Assembly: GCA_023053545.1 (NCBI GenBank)
Contig: JAKZAN010000004.1
Span: 3,782,001-3,846,000 of the forward strand
Source: Lepidurus packardi
Taxonomy: Eukaryota; Arthropoda; Branchiopoda; Notostraca; Triopsidae
Direction of reading: 5' to 3'
DNA length: 64,000 nucleotides
In this document: positions 50,101 to 62,400 of the stretch, in pieces
Position numbering within the stretch: position 1 is the stretch's first letter
How the letters are laid out: every line of letters begins with the position of its first letter
Position numbers and translations under genes: made by a program
Notes under the pieces: generated by a model
Told to the model about the DNA's origin: nothing
Seen by the model: the letters and a program-made list of their open reading frames with translations, nothing else
The model's database searches: none

Positions 50101-53100
50101 ACAAAGCGCGTAATTTAAATCTGTTACTTAAAACTTTTTAGCTTAAAAGAAAAGGTTAATTAAGTAGATCAAAACACAACACATAGACATTATAGACTAT
50201 TTCGCGTTACCCAGGTTGGAGCACGAGGAAGCAGTCTATTTTGCAACACATAGGTTTATTACATAGGTGTATTATAATATGCAGGTTCAACCCCGTATAC
50301 CTACGTATATTAATCTCTATGTATGTTTTTTATGACTATTTATGTCTATATACGAGTTGTCTAAGATTACTATTTTTATTAAATTAAGTACTATTTATAT
50401 GAAATAAAAAATAGTAGAACATAGCAAGTGCTTGCTTTTCTTTACGGATTAGAAAGCAATGTGAACGCGAAAGGGATTACCATAAGACTTTACCAAGATC
50501 CAGCATAATCATTTCTGGGAGAAAAACTTTTAAATTTGCGCAATGCTAGTCAAATCTGACGTCAGCCCGAAACTCCCTAGAGAGAAAGGTCACCAGTCCC
50601 CGTTTTTAGAATGTTTTGTTCTCTTTTCGAACCCTTTTTGTAGTAGGTTTGGAATGCTTACTTCTGGGGTAGGATGGGCAAGTCTGTGAATCCATCCCTC
50701 CTGTGTTCCTTGTTACTCCCACATCCTCTTGAGACCGAGAAAGTCGTCGTAATTCCTTTACATTGGAAGATACCCCCAGTTACCATACTGTGAAAACCTT
50801 ATACTGTGATGTCAACGTCTAAAAGCTAATAAATCTTCGCCTTTGACAAAAAACTTCGAGACTTCAAACGTGAGCTTGGACGAGTTGGGGAAAAACCTTA
50901 CGGAATGTCAAATTTTAGTATACTTGACGTTGAAGGTTCCTGGATACCTTAGTGTTTGTTTCACCCAAGTTACCGCGAGAGGCGCGCAGTGCATTGCATG
51001 AGTACAGTAAATGACCGCGCATTGCTTCTGCGCCATAAAAAGGCAGATAACGTTATAACCACGTATTGTATTTGTATGAAGTATTTATTTAAAAATACAA
51101 TCAATAATGGTCTACGACATGGCAGTTTTCAAATGTGCGATTCTGCTTCTTTTCGCTTAGGTGAAAATTTAAATGGCATTTCTCAAGTTAGTAAAGGCAC
51201 AATTAATAATAATAAAGCTGCCTTGTTTTCGTATTATATACCTTAGAGTCTTCATACTTAAGTATGTAAGTATTTTTTCGTATTATATACTTAAGAGGTT
51301 TCGTAAAATTCTTAAGTATTTTTTTAACTAACCGGCGTAGGCAATGGCCTTTTGCCAGTCTATGTATGGGTCATTTGATTTTACAAAACATTACTAGATT
51401 GAGGCTAAATTACAGGGTGGGGGCTAAATTACAGGGGTGTATCAGTCAGTCTTCTGCATGCTATCGTATTATATAAAATCAAGCGCACTTTTTGGCACTT
51501 TGTTGTGCACTATATTACTCTGTAATAATTCTTTGGAGAACTACTAGTTACTACTTAATCAATGACGCTGAAAAGTTTGAAACCTTAATCAGGTTGTGAC
51601 AATGCTAAACATTAATTTTAGTTTGTAGATCAAATGGATATAAGTATTGTTTTCGCGGATCTTTCGATGAGGTTCAAATTTCAGTCTTCCGTTAGTATGG
51701 GCGATGAGGCGGAAAAAAGCGGAAGGTGACAGCTTGACAGCTTGTCTTGGGATTCGGAGAATGGATTGAGGGACCAGAGAAGAGTGGGGAAAAGAAAGAG
51801 AAAGGAAACAGTGAAAGATTTAATGTCCCTTCCTGGTGTCGTTAGCGCGTCCTGACTTTCTTCCCTTTTCTAGACATAAGCCTAATCAATTTTCTTCCTT
51901 TTCCCCCTGTTGCGTTGGGGACGGCGATTTTTCTCGATAATATCGCTGTTAGAGGCGCCACGGTTAAAAGTCTCAAAGGGCGGACCGTGAAAGTGAAAAG
52001 TGAAAAATAGTTGGCATTGATGAAGACAGGGATTGACTACCTTTTCGGAGAGAAAACTACCGAGGCTTGCAAAGACCATTACTTGGTCAGAAGGCAAGAG
52101 ATGGCGCTGTTGAAATGTTTGGCACACCGTAGCGGTTGCTTACCGGCTGTAAAGAAAGGGGATATGCGTGCAATGGGCCAGGACCCCTTTCCGGAAGATG
52201 GAAGTGACAGATGAACTTGGGAAAGAACTATGCTCTTCTCTCCTGAGCCTTGTGAGATACTTGTTTTTTGCCTTCTTTCATTGTCAAGGACTAGTGGTCT
52301 GATTCAACCTTCCATTCTGGAAATCAATACTTTGGTAACTTTGTGCAGAAACACCCCACCCCCCCCAAAAAATCTATTATTTTATTCCCGTGGCCTTTAA
52401 CTTGTTGTGAAAGAAGAAAGGAAACTCTAAAGCTTGTTGTGTTTGGTTTCTAGTATGGGTAGGCGTTGTATGCTTAGCGTCCAGCTTCCTCTGGTCTCCG
52501 ATCATTGTGGCCATATGTCGTCGAAAATCCACGCGTTTAATGGCCGTTTTAGGAGGCCTGGTGTTGGCGTTGGCCACCTTGTTCACTTCCTTTGCTCAGC
52601 AAGTCCACCAAACGTTTTTTAGGTAATATTTGTCTTTCAAGTACCGGAGGGTATTATATCTGGTTATTTTAACATATCCCGGTATTCTTTCCTATGTTCT
52701 AGCTATGGACTCCTACTGGGAATGGGCGTGGCCATGGTACGAGAAACATCAACGCTTATGGTCGGCCAGTACTTCAAGCGTCGCCGGGCTTTTGTGGAGA
52801 TTGTTATTCACATTGGATCGGGTATTGGCGTCATTCTTTTCGCCGTCTTCTTCCAAGAAGTGCTCAGGTGACATTTAAGCACTTACGAGTGTAACTTTCA
52901 TTGGGAGGAACGATGTTGTTGGCCTTACTGTTACTTATCTTATCCACACACAAAAAAAGGGGGAGGGGAATCTTTCAATTGAAAAGTCTAAGCTTTGGTA
53001 GTCGGAATACTGATGTGATCGTGTTCGTTTTGGCAAAGGTAGTCAGATGGGTTGGCGCTTGGGCTTACAAGCCTGCACCGGCCTTTTACTCGCTGCCTTC

Positions 53101-56100
53101 TTTTTGGGCATGTTTTATCGATCCGCCTCCTTGTATCATCCACAGCGAAGGGCCATCTTACACCTCAAGACCCAACGAAAGAAGGTAAAGTGCTGCCTTA
53201 GAGAGCAAAAACTTGTAATTTCTTTATCGTGCTCCCATACACATACAAAAGAAGTGGAGAGAAAGAGAGAGATAAAATAAAAAGAAGAAAATTCTAACAT
53301 GATTGCTTGAACCAGGTAAAAGCGAAAGGAAAACCGAGTAACGACCGCCCACCGTACTTTGACTTTTCGGTACTCAAGTTGTCCAGTCTGCAAATTGTCT
53401 TGCTGTCAGCAGGGGTAGCTGCCATGGGCACGTATACGCCGTTGTTTTACCTCGTGAGTACCTGTGTTTTTGTCTTCTTTTTTTATTTTCTTTTTTACCT
53501 GTTTCTTTTCACAACACGCCCGATCCTCCAAATAACTTTCTGGAACCAGTCGTATTTTTTCCTCCTTTTTGGGGGTTTCCCCTCTGGAACGACCTTTGTC
53601 TTAAACTTTCCGGCCATCCTATGAAAGTAACTACCTCTTGTAAGGCACTCCAAGTTGGTATGCTGGCATAAAACTTCGAAAACAACTGTAATCCATCATC
53701 TGACAACATCCAGTAACCTTGCTGAAGCAAGACTTCGTCTTGCTGCGACAAGATTTAAAAATATGCTGCTTCTCCATGGGGACAAATCCCTTCCATGAAA
53801 TTAGTTTTGAGACTTGGCTTTGGCTAGCACCAATTTTGGAAGTTACTGTAACAACTTTCGCACACTTGCGAAATGTAAACCCTACCCTCTCACTCTTCAC
53901 CCCTCCTCCGAGAGCGCTGATTCTGGCATCCACAATTAACGAGTTTTATTGCCGGACCTCAAGTCACAGCTTGTTGAGGAACACACCAGGAACTCGCAAA
54001 CGCCGAACAACCGCCCACAAAGAAGTCAATAAATTTGTGAAATATGTGTTCAAAATTCGCTGAGTTTAACTATGTTTATCATATATTATTTGTAGCACTG
54101 TATTGCAAATTTCAACAGTTTATAACAGAAGGACTCATTACCTTCGAACTCCGTTCTAATATTACAATTGTGTAGCATTTTCAAACTTTTCTATTTGCAT
54201 TAAAGGTACTAAGCACGAGAATTTGTTTTTAAGTGTAGAGTGTAGCTCGACACAGGCGATTAGCATACTATATCTGCAAAATTCAGAACAAAGTTTTCTC
54301 GGTAACCTTTTTCGTTCTTTACATGCAACTTACAAATTAAAGTAGCCTTAAAACAAATACCTGTACGTTTTCAAAAATGGTTCGATATCAAAGAACTTAT
54401 AAATCCTATCGTTCAAAAATTTTTAACGAATTTTTTCTCGGAACCAATATGCCACGCATGGTAGCGAGAAAGGTAAAATACTTATCTTGCTAGAATCGTT
54501 GGTGGGGAAAGTAGCGTTTTTTCAGAATTACCCTTTGCGGAGGCTTGGACGTCATGGCATCTTCTTTTCTTTTAATTTTTCTTTCTTTTTTGTTTCCTTG
54601 ACAGACATTGCAGGGTGAAGAAGAGGGCTTGGGAAGCGGACAAGTGCTGCTCCTGCATACGTTTCTAGGATTAGCCTTGGCCACCGGTTCCGTCGCCTTT
54701 GGCCTTCTTGTTGTTCGACCTAGTCCCCAGTGTCTCATCTCAGTGCAGTACCTGTGTCAAGCTTCCCTATTTGGCATAGGTATAGTGCATTTGTTTTTCT
54801 TATTTTCTTTTAGAATTTGAGTCTATTTTTCCTGTGCCGTCGTCTAAGTATTCTCTTTCTCAGGAATCTCGTGCTTGGCATTAACCGCCGTGGAAGGTTA
54901 CCATGGCTACGTGCTTTTTACTTGGTTCTATGGGGTTTGCCTTGGGGGATATCAGTACACCCTGGAGCTGTATACCTTGGAAACTGTCCGAGCGAGGCGG
55001 TTCGCCCGAGCATGGGGTTTTGTACAAGGCGTCAGAGCAGTGCCCATTCTGTTGGGCATTCCCATTACGGGTAAATAACCTTTTAATTTACCTAGTCTTT
55101 TCCCTTCCAAACCTTGGCATGGAAATTCTCTTACGTTTGTGTGACACATTTTCAGGGTACATCAACCAGAGTCATAGCAAAGCGGGGTACTACTTCTCTG
55201 CGGTATTCTCACTCGTGGGATCCGCGTTACTGTTTCTAAACCAAGTTCCCACCAAAGAGGGCACCACTCACTTCCGTTCCAACAGTTGCCGCTCCTTGGA
55301 AGGAGTGGAAGTGTTGCGGGCTGTCGACGAAGAGGGACTACCAGACCGTGAAGAAGAAGAAGAGGAGGAAGACCTAGAAGGGGAGGAAGAAGAAGGAGAT
55401 GATTTGAATCGTCAAAATGGTCCCCAGGTGGAGCTAGAACGTAGTCCGAACTCGAACTTGAATGTCGGCACTGTTCACCAAGGTATTTGCACGTGTCAGC
55501 GGCGACAGACTTCAGAAATCGCGGTGAAGCGTAAAGCAAACTCACTAAGTAGTTGGACACGGTTCGTTTGGGGTGGAAAGCGCGTGTTGCAGATGAAGCG
55601 GAAGAAGAAACAGGTCCGACACAAGATGAATTTCTACATGATGGGACGCAGTCGAAACGGAGAAAACTATCGGCCCGAGTTATTGAACTGTATATCTGAA
55701 GAACGTCTAGTCGGTAACCATGGGAATGGTGATCCTTTTCATCGGCGTGTCGATATGCAACCAGATCAGGAAGATTTCCTGGAAACTTGCTTACAGTCGT
55801 GCCCCGACCTAGACAAGTGTTACTTTTGCAATTCTTGCGCCGAGTGCAGCGCTCCGGTGATTGGCATTGCCGGTACCGACTGTAGGATCAGCTACGGCAC
55901 TGCAGAAGTGTCAGAGGGCATGGGTGCTGTCAAGTCGAATCTTCGCCATACTCAACGCCAGCACAGGCGGCGACCTGAAACTAGGGAAGAGGAAGGAATT
56001 CCTGCATTGCCGGCTTCCGTATTGATGAGTTCTCGCAGCTGGAACGTCTCTGTGCCCGATGGACTGAGTCGACCTCCACCGGATCGCCCGATACTTAAAC

Positions 56101-56156
56101 GGCAGCATACATGGCACGATATTACCGTTATTGAGCAGATTACAACCTCGGTCTGA
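44133..56156 (+). CDS. SLC16/monocarboxylate-transporter-like membrane protein, 985 aa
   Basis: Predicted proton-linked or facilitative solute carrier of the major facilitator superfamily, at the plasma membrane; the substrate cannot be read from sequence. Ten exons (44133-44748, 45672-45883, 48726-48858, 52454-52622, 52703-52867, 53043-53184, 53316-53453, 54605-54779, 54864-55070, 55156-56156) join with matching phases. The start is the first ATG after an in-frame TGA (44124-44126). Residues 1-276 are a Ser/Thr-rich, probably disordered tail with a His/Gln run (about 124-153). The SLC16 signature PEGGWGWLVV opens TM1 at about 275. TM4-5 carry VAMVRETSTLMVGQYFKRRR, and TM6 begins MGWRLGLQ. 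Twelve membrane segments end near residue 683. The cytoplasmic tail has an acidic run (about 718-738), a Cys-rich patch (864-883) and a C-terminal TSV, a class I PDZ ligand. It is about twice the usual SLC16 length. Introns 2 and 3 hold mobile elements. Confidence 0.93.
44749..45671 (+). other. Intron 1 of SLC16-like gene
   Basis: Phase 1 intron (AGAT|GTAAGT to TTGATTAG). I see no further feature in it. A 125-codon minus-strand frame (44885-45262) resembles nothing. Confidence 0.85.
45953..46847. mobile_element. TTAA-flanked MITE, family 1 (copy 2)
   Basis: 895 bp in the same orientation as the copy at 30797. The inverted arms are long, close to 290 bp. The left end is AGGGGGAGTAAGGTATC, mirrored by GAAACCTTACTCCCT on the right, and the ACAGTTGGCCGGAGAG block is present in both arms. 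The bordering tetramers are TTGA (left, one change from TTAA) and TTAA (right). The GC-rich core at about 46320-46505 matches the core of copy 1. Confidence 0.8.
47121..47300. mobile_element. Dispersed repeat family C, unbroken copy
   Basis: This is the reference copy for the split one at 30.7/32.2 kb. Perfect TGACGTCA octamers sit near both ends (47155-47162 and 47271-47278). No inverted repeat ends or target duplications were identified, so the superfamily is unknown. Confidence 0.6.
47414..48092. mobile_element. MITE, family 2 (copy 2, diverged)
   Basis: The left end GGCTCCCATACAGCTTAGCT is bordered by TTAA. The right end (inverted GGCTCACATAGTCTAGCT) is bordered by TTCA, one change from TTAA. 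The interior shares blocks with the 50.9 kb copy (GCGCGCATTGCTTCTGCGC-like and GATAACGTTATAAC). Confidence 0.65.
49937..50808. mobile_element. hAT-like MITE, 872 bp, with 8-bp target duplication
   Basis: Inverted ends of about 75 bp are similar but not identical (CACAGTATAAAGG, then TTCACAGTATGGTAACTG in both). ATGTCAAC flanks it perfectly at 49929-49936 and 50809-50816. There is no transposase. Its terminal 14 bases match the 33-bp element at 33155. Confidence 0.88.
50935..51584. mobile_element. MITE, family 2 (copy 3, tentative ends)
   Basis: The left end GGTTCCTGGATACCTTAG resembles the family 2 terminus, and the interior closely matches copy 2 (ACCGCG-, CGCGCATTGCTTCTGCGCC, GATAACGTTATAAC). 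The right end, GAAACC before TTAA, is tentative. Confidence 0.5.
53454..54604 (+). other. Intron 7 of SLC16-like gene
   Basis: Phase 0 intron (CTC|GTGAGT to TTGACAG). Overlapping open frames at 53.6-54.1 kb on both strands resemble nothing. No element ends seen. Confidence 0.85.
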
Positions 56157-56489
56157 AAAATGTTGTGATTCAAATTTTCATTATTGAGGGAGAAAAAATC
56201 AGTATTGGACTTTACGAACCAGGTGAGTGTATGTATTCATGTGTGTCTGTGCTGTTTATGACTATACATTGACACATTGTTGCACAATTTTGTACATACT
56301 GAAGAAATGTGGGAGGAGTGCATGCTTTTTCTTTCTGTTTTTGCTGTCTCCTGTCACTGCGTCTTTGCAAGTACATTTTTCTCAAACCTTTCGTCAAACT
56401 TTGTAAGTCTTTTTTACAAATTTTTAATAAGTTTCGTTAAGAACTCTGAAACTTTTTGTTTTTTGGCTCCAAAAGCCATAAGTTCTTTA
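56157..56489. other. Convergent 3' region between SLC16-like gene and IFT88
   Basis: The two stop codons face each other across about 330 bp. A strong CAG|GTGAGT donor sits at 56222/56223, and a long pyrimidine tract ends in GCAAG near 56371, so a 3' UTR intron of the plus-strand gene is plausible. No AATAAA is seen on the plus strand (nearest is AATAAG at about 56424). Confidence 0.5.
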
Positions 56490-56491
56490 TT
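56486..56491 (-). promoter_or_regulatory. IFT88 poly(A) signal overlapping the stop codon
   Basis: The minus strand reads TTG TAA TAAAG. AATAAA begins at the second base of the TAA stop. If used, the 3' UTR would be only about 15-30 bases. Confidence 0.65.
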
Positions 56492-59400
56492 ACAAGGGAA
56501 GGAGGTCTTCACCCAACTCCTCCTCTTCCACTTCTTCTTCAATTCGACGATGGCCCGAGGAAGTTCGTGGGCGTTCAGATAAGGGACCCAAGGGATCAGC
56601 GTAACTCGTGTCTGCACGCATGTGCTAGTAACTATCTTATCTTTCTTTTCAAAGTTCTGATTTACCTATTTCGCGTGATTTGGGTGCGTCGTATTCCTCA
56701 GTCGATTCCAAGAAGGCCACACCTTTGCGAGACGCAGCCGAGCTACTACGCGATCCTTGGCTCGCTGACCGTACAATTCCTGTTTCGTTTGAGATATTAC
56801 ACGAAAAACTCTTTGAGTGAGTAAGTATGGGAGTATACCTAGCCGGCTGCTACCACGGCGAGTTTCGCCTTGCTCCAAACGGCGCAATTCATTTGCATAC
56901 TCTGAAGCTTCTTTCAAACCCAAGTCTGTGCATAAACGCACCAGTGCTCGCAACGCTATAACAAAAAAATTTAATTTGGTTTAAACGCAATGGCAATATA
57001 ACATCCCTGGGAATGGCAAGCTTTTAATTTATTCCCACTGAGAATCTTACTAATTATATATAATTCTGATCGCAAGCTGAGAATTTAATATCATGAAACT
57101 TGACATCTCAGTTACTAGTATACTTGGTTACTATCTAGGCAGTAATATTTTTTTTAAAGCTAAAGGAGAAATAAAAGCTGAAAAATGCACGGAAAGCTAT
57201 TTAAATCCTGTCGTGAATAATTTATAACGGAGCATTTATTTTCAGAGCACTGATGATATCACTGTTTATACTTTCCTGTTAAGTTGGCAGTCGTATTTCA
57301 AAAAGGACTGCAAAGAGTGAATTGTTGATGGTGAAAGAAATAAGGTTGCCCATAATTTACTTATAATGAAAACGCGAAAAAAGCCAATAAAAAGTGAGTA
57401 CAGTGGCACTAATTCTTTAATTTGCCTAATTTCTCTAATTTCCCGAGTTTGTCTAATTTTCCAAAATTATCTAATTTGCAATTAGATTTGAAAGTAAAGA
57501 ATGTGTGGAATGCAATAGAACGGAGAACGAGGCGACAATTCTGAAAATTGCATGAATATCAAGCATTATTCGAGTGTCTTATAGATTTTCCAACATTCGA
57601 TGCTGGTACAGTTTGGCATATCCCCGTTGAACAGATTAATTGCGTACTTAATATTCTGCAGAGGTTAGAGTAGTGTAATTTGTAAACCAAGACAAGATAC
57701 ACATAGGCCAGGCTTGGTTCAAGAGAATGGCCTCGATTAGTAAACGCCTAACATTACCAACATTTCATAGCATTAGCCAAGGTAATCTATATAGTGGTTG
57801 AGATTTACTAACTTACAATAGGTTATGTTAATTGCCAAGCGTACGGTACTGATTTTTTTTAATAACGGTAGCTAAATTACAACTTTTACTCGGACGAAAG
57901 AAGCTCGAACTCTGGCAACTGTATACATTTTATCATAGGTATACACTTACCGTAAATTGTAATAAAACAAGTTTGAATTCGTTCATGACAAGCTTAGGGA
58001 TAAATATATCTCCTTAATTTCTATCAATGTTTAATATTTTTATAGAAGAACATTGAGGTAAAAGTGAAATTAGAAGATAAAAAAACTTTTTCTCCATTCT
58101 TTCAAAGGACTTGGGTCCTAAAGGACCTAATACCCCTTGTACAACTACGAATCAAGTCTATAGGGATCGCCAAAATTATCGACGGACGCGAGGAAAAGTT
58201 TGCACAGTACAAAGTTTGAATACCATTTCACTCTTGTTTACTATTAACTTTCATTTATACTTTTCTGTGGAGTTAATCATTGAGTCATCGTCTCTATAAC
58301 ATTACTAGGAAATTATAATTAGCCTTTGGTTGTGAACAACTTCAAGGGCAGCTTAGACTAAGCAGCAGAAGTTGTGCGAATAAAGCACATTAAGACTAGC
58401 TTGGGCATGACTGACGGCTTCAATCGCTGTCAGACAAAGGCGTTCTACGAAACAACCTGACGTTCACTAATTCCTCCTTCGCCTGTTTTTGAAGCTTAAA
58501 GCGCAAGGGCTTTTCCCGAAGCAACGCAAGTTTCTGGGGCTATGAAAAGCGCCCGTCAGTCTCAATGTAGTTTGTGTTTTCGCAAGTCATCGTCACTTCG
58601 TAGCAGAGTTAATAAGCTAATAAGTTTTTCACATGTATACGTCTGCGCTCCAGTGATTGCCACTTGTGCGTCTTCTGAACGTGCACTTGTGTTGGTTGAA
58701 AAAAATAATGAAAATCCTTTGCATTAGCTCTTGGATAAAAGTAGAGGATGGCAAACCCAGGGCAATCCTTCAAGAATTCGCAGAAGAAAAGATTCATTTT
58801 AATGAGGAAGCTATGCTAACAATCGCAAAGATCTTTCCAGCAGTGGAAGCTTTCGTCAAAAGCTCAACTACTATACTTAATCAAGACAGGGCATTACTCT
58901 GCTTTTATTTAGACGAAACCTTGTAGTACGTATGAAAAAGTGTTCAATTTTATGTAAAACGATCAGAGATCTAGCAATAAAATCGGCCAAGACCTTTGCT
59001 CACGCTGATATAATAATAATAAATAATTAGAGGATGAGGTTCCCTTTCTTTGAAATGAATTTCCTTCTTGAATATCTCAAATACGTATCAGAGTAAGCTT
59101 ACTTTCAAACGAGTCCGGAAATTGGCGATGGAGACTGATGTACTGTTGCAAGGCTTTGGGGTACTGGCCACATTTGCGGTAACATGTGGCGACTTGTAAA
59201 CCCCACTGCACGTTCTGGGGTTGAACGAAAGCAGCTTTTTCGAAAAAATTTACAGCTTTTTCTGGAAGTTGCAATTCCAAATAATACGCCCCCAACCAGG
59301 TCAGTGTATCCATGTTACCAGGAAAGTAACGGAAAGCCTGTCCAATTGAGTTCATTAATGTCAAGAATAATAACTAGAATCATAAAAACGTAACTAACCG

Positions 59401-62400
59401 GTAGATTTAAATATTGTCATACTGTATTAGTGTGACAATATCAAGAAACTATCAAGGGAGAGGAGGGCATGCGAATGTTTGTTGGTGAATGTCAAAGATA
59501 ATGTTTGTCAGGGTCATGGGTTTGTACATTTTGAGGTATACAAAGGGAGGAAACTGTACGACAGGACAGTCCGGCTTTGGATATCAACGGAAATATAGCT
59601 TTGAAAAAAAGCCTTCCGCGACAATATATATAACACATTTAAACATACATAATATAAAAAACATTCAAAGTACGTACAAACCACTAAATAAACTAAATTA
59701 TATAAGGTCTAAATGACTACTAATTCAATCAAAGATAAGAAAAGCATATGAAGTACATAATACTTGATATTACATCGTATTCTTAGCAAGTTGAGAAGAA
59801 ATAGTAGGGACATTGTCGTACCTCGCTGTAGTATTGAAAGGCTTGTTGTCGATCACCCAAACGGTCGAATAAATCCCCAATTTTTTGTAGCACTCCAGCA
59901 TCCGTGGGTACCAAACCAAGTAGTTGCAAATACCTTAAAATAATAATTAGAATGTGAAAATCTTGCATATACATGCTCCCATGCAATATTTTTCGTCAAC
60001 CATACAGAAGTCAAGTGGAACCTGCGTAAGGCGACCACACCACGGTATAGTACATCACAGACGTGGTCTCTTTGACAGGTGGTCGTATAATAAGGGTGTA
60101 TTTGCTAACCAAAGGTGGTCTCAGTATAAGAGGTCATCGCGGAAAACAGAGGTATATTATATGCATTGTTTTTATTGACATAATTCCGTAGCTAACGACC
60201 ACGGTCTTCATCGCAGGTGGTCGCCAGACCAGGTTTTATTGTACCAGTATAGGGATATGAAGTTTATTTTCTCTTACCATTCAATAGCTTGTTCCAACTC
60301 GTCAGATTCTTGCTGCAAGGATGCAATTTGATGTAGAACTTCTGGCTGATGTCGCAGCATGTTGTGCAGCTTGAGAAAACTGTCTAAAGCTTCGTCACGC
60401 TGTCCCAACTTTTGGTAAGTTAGTCCTAAATTGTACAAAGCTTCCGGACAGGCGACGTCGCTTTCCAAGGCACATAGGTAATAATCGCGAGCTTTAACGA
60501 GCTCCTTTTTCATGAAGTTGCAGTTGCCTAAGCTGACAAAAGCAGCAGGGTTGTAAGCGTCCGAATCACGTGACATGGCCGCATACTTTTCTGCTTGGTC
60601 GTACTCGCCTTGCTAGATTATGTGGGATTTGGAAGTTATTTAATCACGAAATCAGTGCCAGTTCAAAGGGTTGCGATTTTTATTGTTGTATACTTTATTA
60701 CCAAAAAGTAAATGGCGGACAAGTTAGCAGCTGCTGCGCTAGCAACTTTACTGTCCCTTTTTTCAAAGGTTTTAAGCGTATCTAACGCTAAGGCCAGGTT
60801 CTTCTGTCGCAAAAAGAGCACAGCTTTGTTGACTTCCAAGTCGTCAGCCAGCGAAGCGTAGTTGGAAGCTTTGATGGCTTCTACGCACCTTCACAATTTA
60901 CGGGGTAAATGCATTAGCGAGTCGAACGTTTCATTACCACTGAAATCCAGCAGCCGAAGTAGATTCGATGACGGGCGAAATCAACTTGGCAGCCATTAGT
61001 ATGCACCGTTCGGCTTCTTGTTTGAGCTGACGCTCTAACTTATGCAGAGCATCGTTACGAATGGCTTCAGCCAACAAAACCGACGAAGGGTCATCCTGAT
61101 TGTATGACATTGTTAGTGGTTAAAACTTGCCGTGCACCTTTTCTACTTGATGAATCGTATATTTTTCAGTATCATCCAACTCCAGAGGGATTTCCAGTAA
61201 ACTCTGGAACCATTGCTTCATTTTATCTTTCTCGGCCAATGCATGAAAACTTACAATCAGATCCAAGCCTTAAAAAAAAGTTTGTAATTCCACAATTCAA
61301 ATAAAATGATAAATAGACTTAAGAGGATAGAGTAATCCCACTGTTTATATTAGACAAGTTTACCTGTTCTAAAATCGGGTTTTTCTTGCATGATAAATTC
61401 GAAACTTGTACAAGCATCCGTAAACTGTCCCATCTTGACAAACAGCATGCCAATGTTATGCATAATTTTGATCCTACATTAAAAAGATAAAAACTAAAAT
61501 CCGTTTTGGAGCTACAAAGTTGCTGTTATTATCTGGTTTTCCAGAAACTAGTTTACATTTCTTGTTTATTTAGTTTCTATTAAAAAGAGAAAAAACTAAA
61601 AAAAACAATGTAAAACTGATCTACATAACTGCAAAAATACCCCAAAATGGAGTAACCTTTTTATTGCAATGCGTTTTGTTGTAATACGTGGCCAATAACC
61701 GCCTATACCACATTCTTTTTAGAGTCTCAGCTAGCAACAATGAAAAATCGACTGAAAGTGCTACAATGGGAAATGAGTTTCCGTTATTTGTGAGGGCATG
61801 TATATAGATTCAGAGGGTACTTCACAATCTGATGGGAATTTGGAGGACAGCTTCTCACATGTAGCTATGAATTAATACTCCCAGCGGCTACTATAGCATT
61901 CCATGGCACACATTCCCTTTCCCGATCTACCCAACCGAACACTTAATATCATTGAAAATAATTGGTTTTGTCCATTAACTCGCTTTCCGAAAGAGAATCT
62001 AGACAATAGAACAAGTTTTTACTGAGTTGTGTGAAGTGTAACAAATGGTAAAAGGAATACTTGTGCGCGGTGGCGGTGTTGCGGTTTTTTGCCGATAAAG
62101 AAAAAGAAAACTGAGTGGTTTTGCTATACAAATTAGAAGCTTATGACGATTGCACACGGTTGTACGATCTGTTCTAGCTTGCGCCTGCAGTCATTCTGGG
62201 CAGGATTTTATATTTCTATTAAATCTCTATGTTTCGGAGGTAATTTTACAGCTTATAGCGTCTGGTTGTCAAGCGCATAAATGTAAAGCAGTGCAACCAT
62301 AAACGTTATTAAAACAGCCTTACTAAACTCCAGTACGCAGAACATTCGATTCGTAACAGTAATGTGGGAAAATGTGTCCTTGACCATTCAGACTGCGTCC

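Larger units (their letters stand above)
48859..52453 (+). other. Intron 3 of SLC16-like gene, element-rich
   Basis: Phase 1 intron that holds an 872-bp hAT-like element and a diverged family 2 element. Remaining open frames resemble nothing known. Confidence 0.85.

Noticed and set aside
57415..57490. Repeated TCTAATTT words resembling a short regular array
   Set aside because: Spacing and sequence are irregular and the DNA is AT-rich. It is not CRISPR-like and is best seen as degenerate simple repeat.
61138..61146. Alternative IFT88 donor AAG|GTGCAC adding three residues
   Set aside because: The CAA|GTAGAA donor at 61147 gives the same spacing as known IFT88 proteins between the KY and DDP positions. 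The alternative stays possible.
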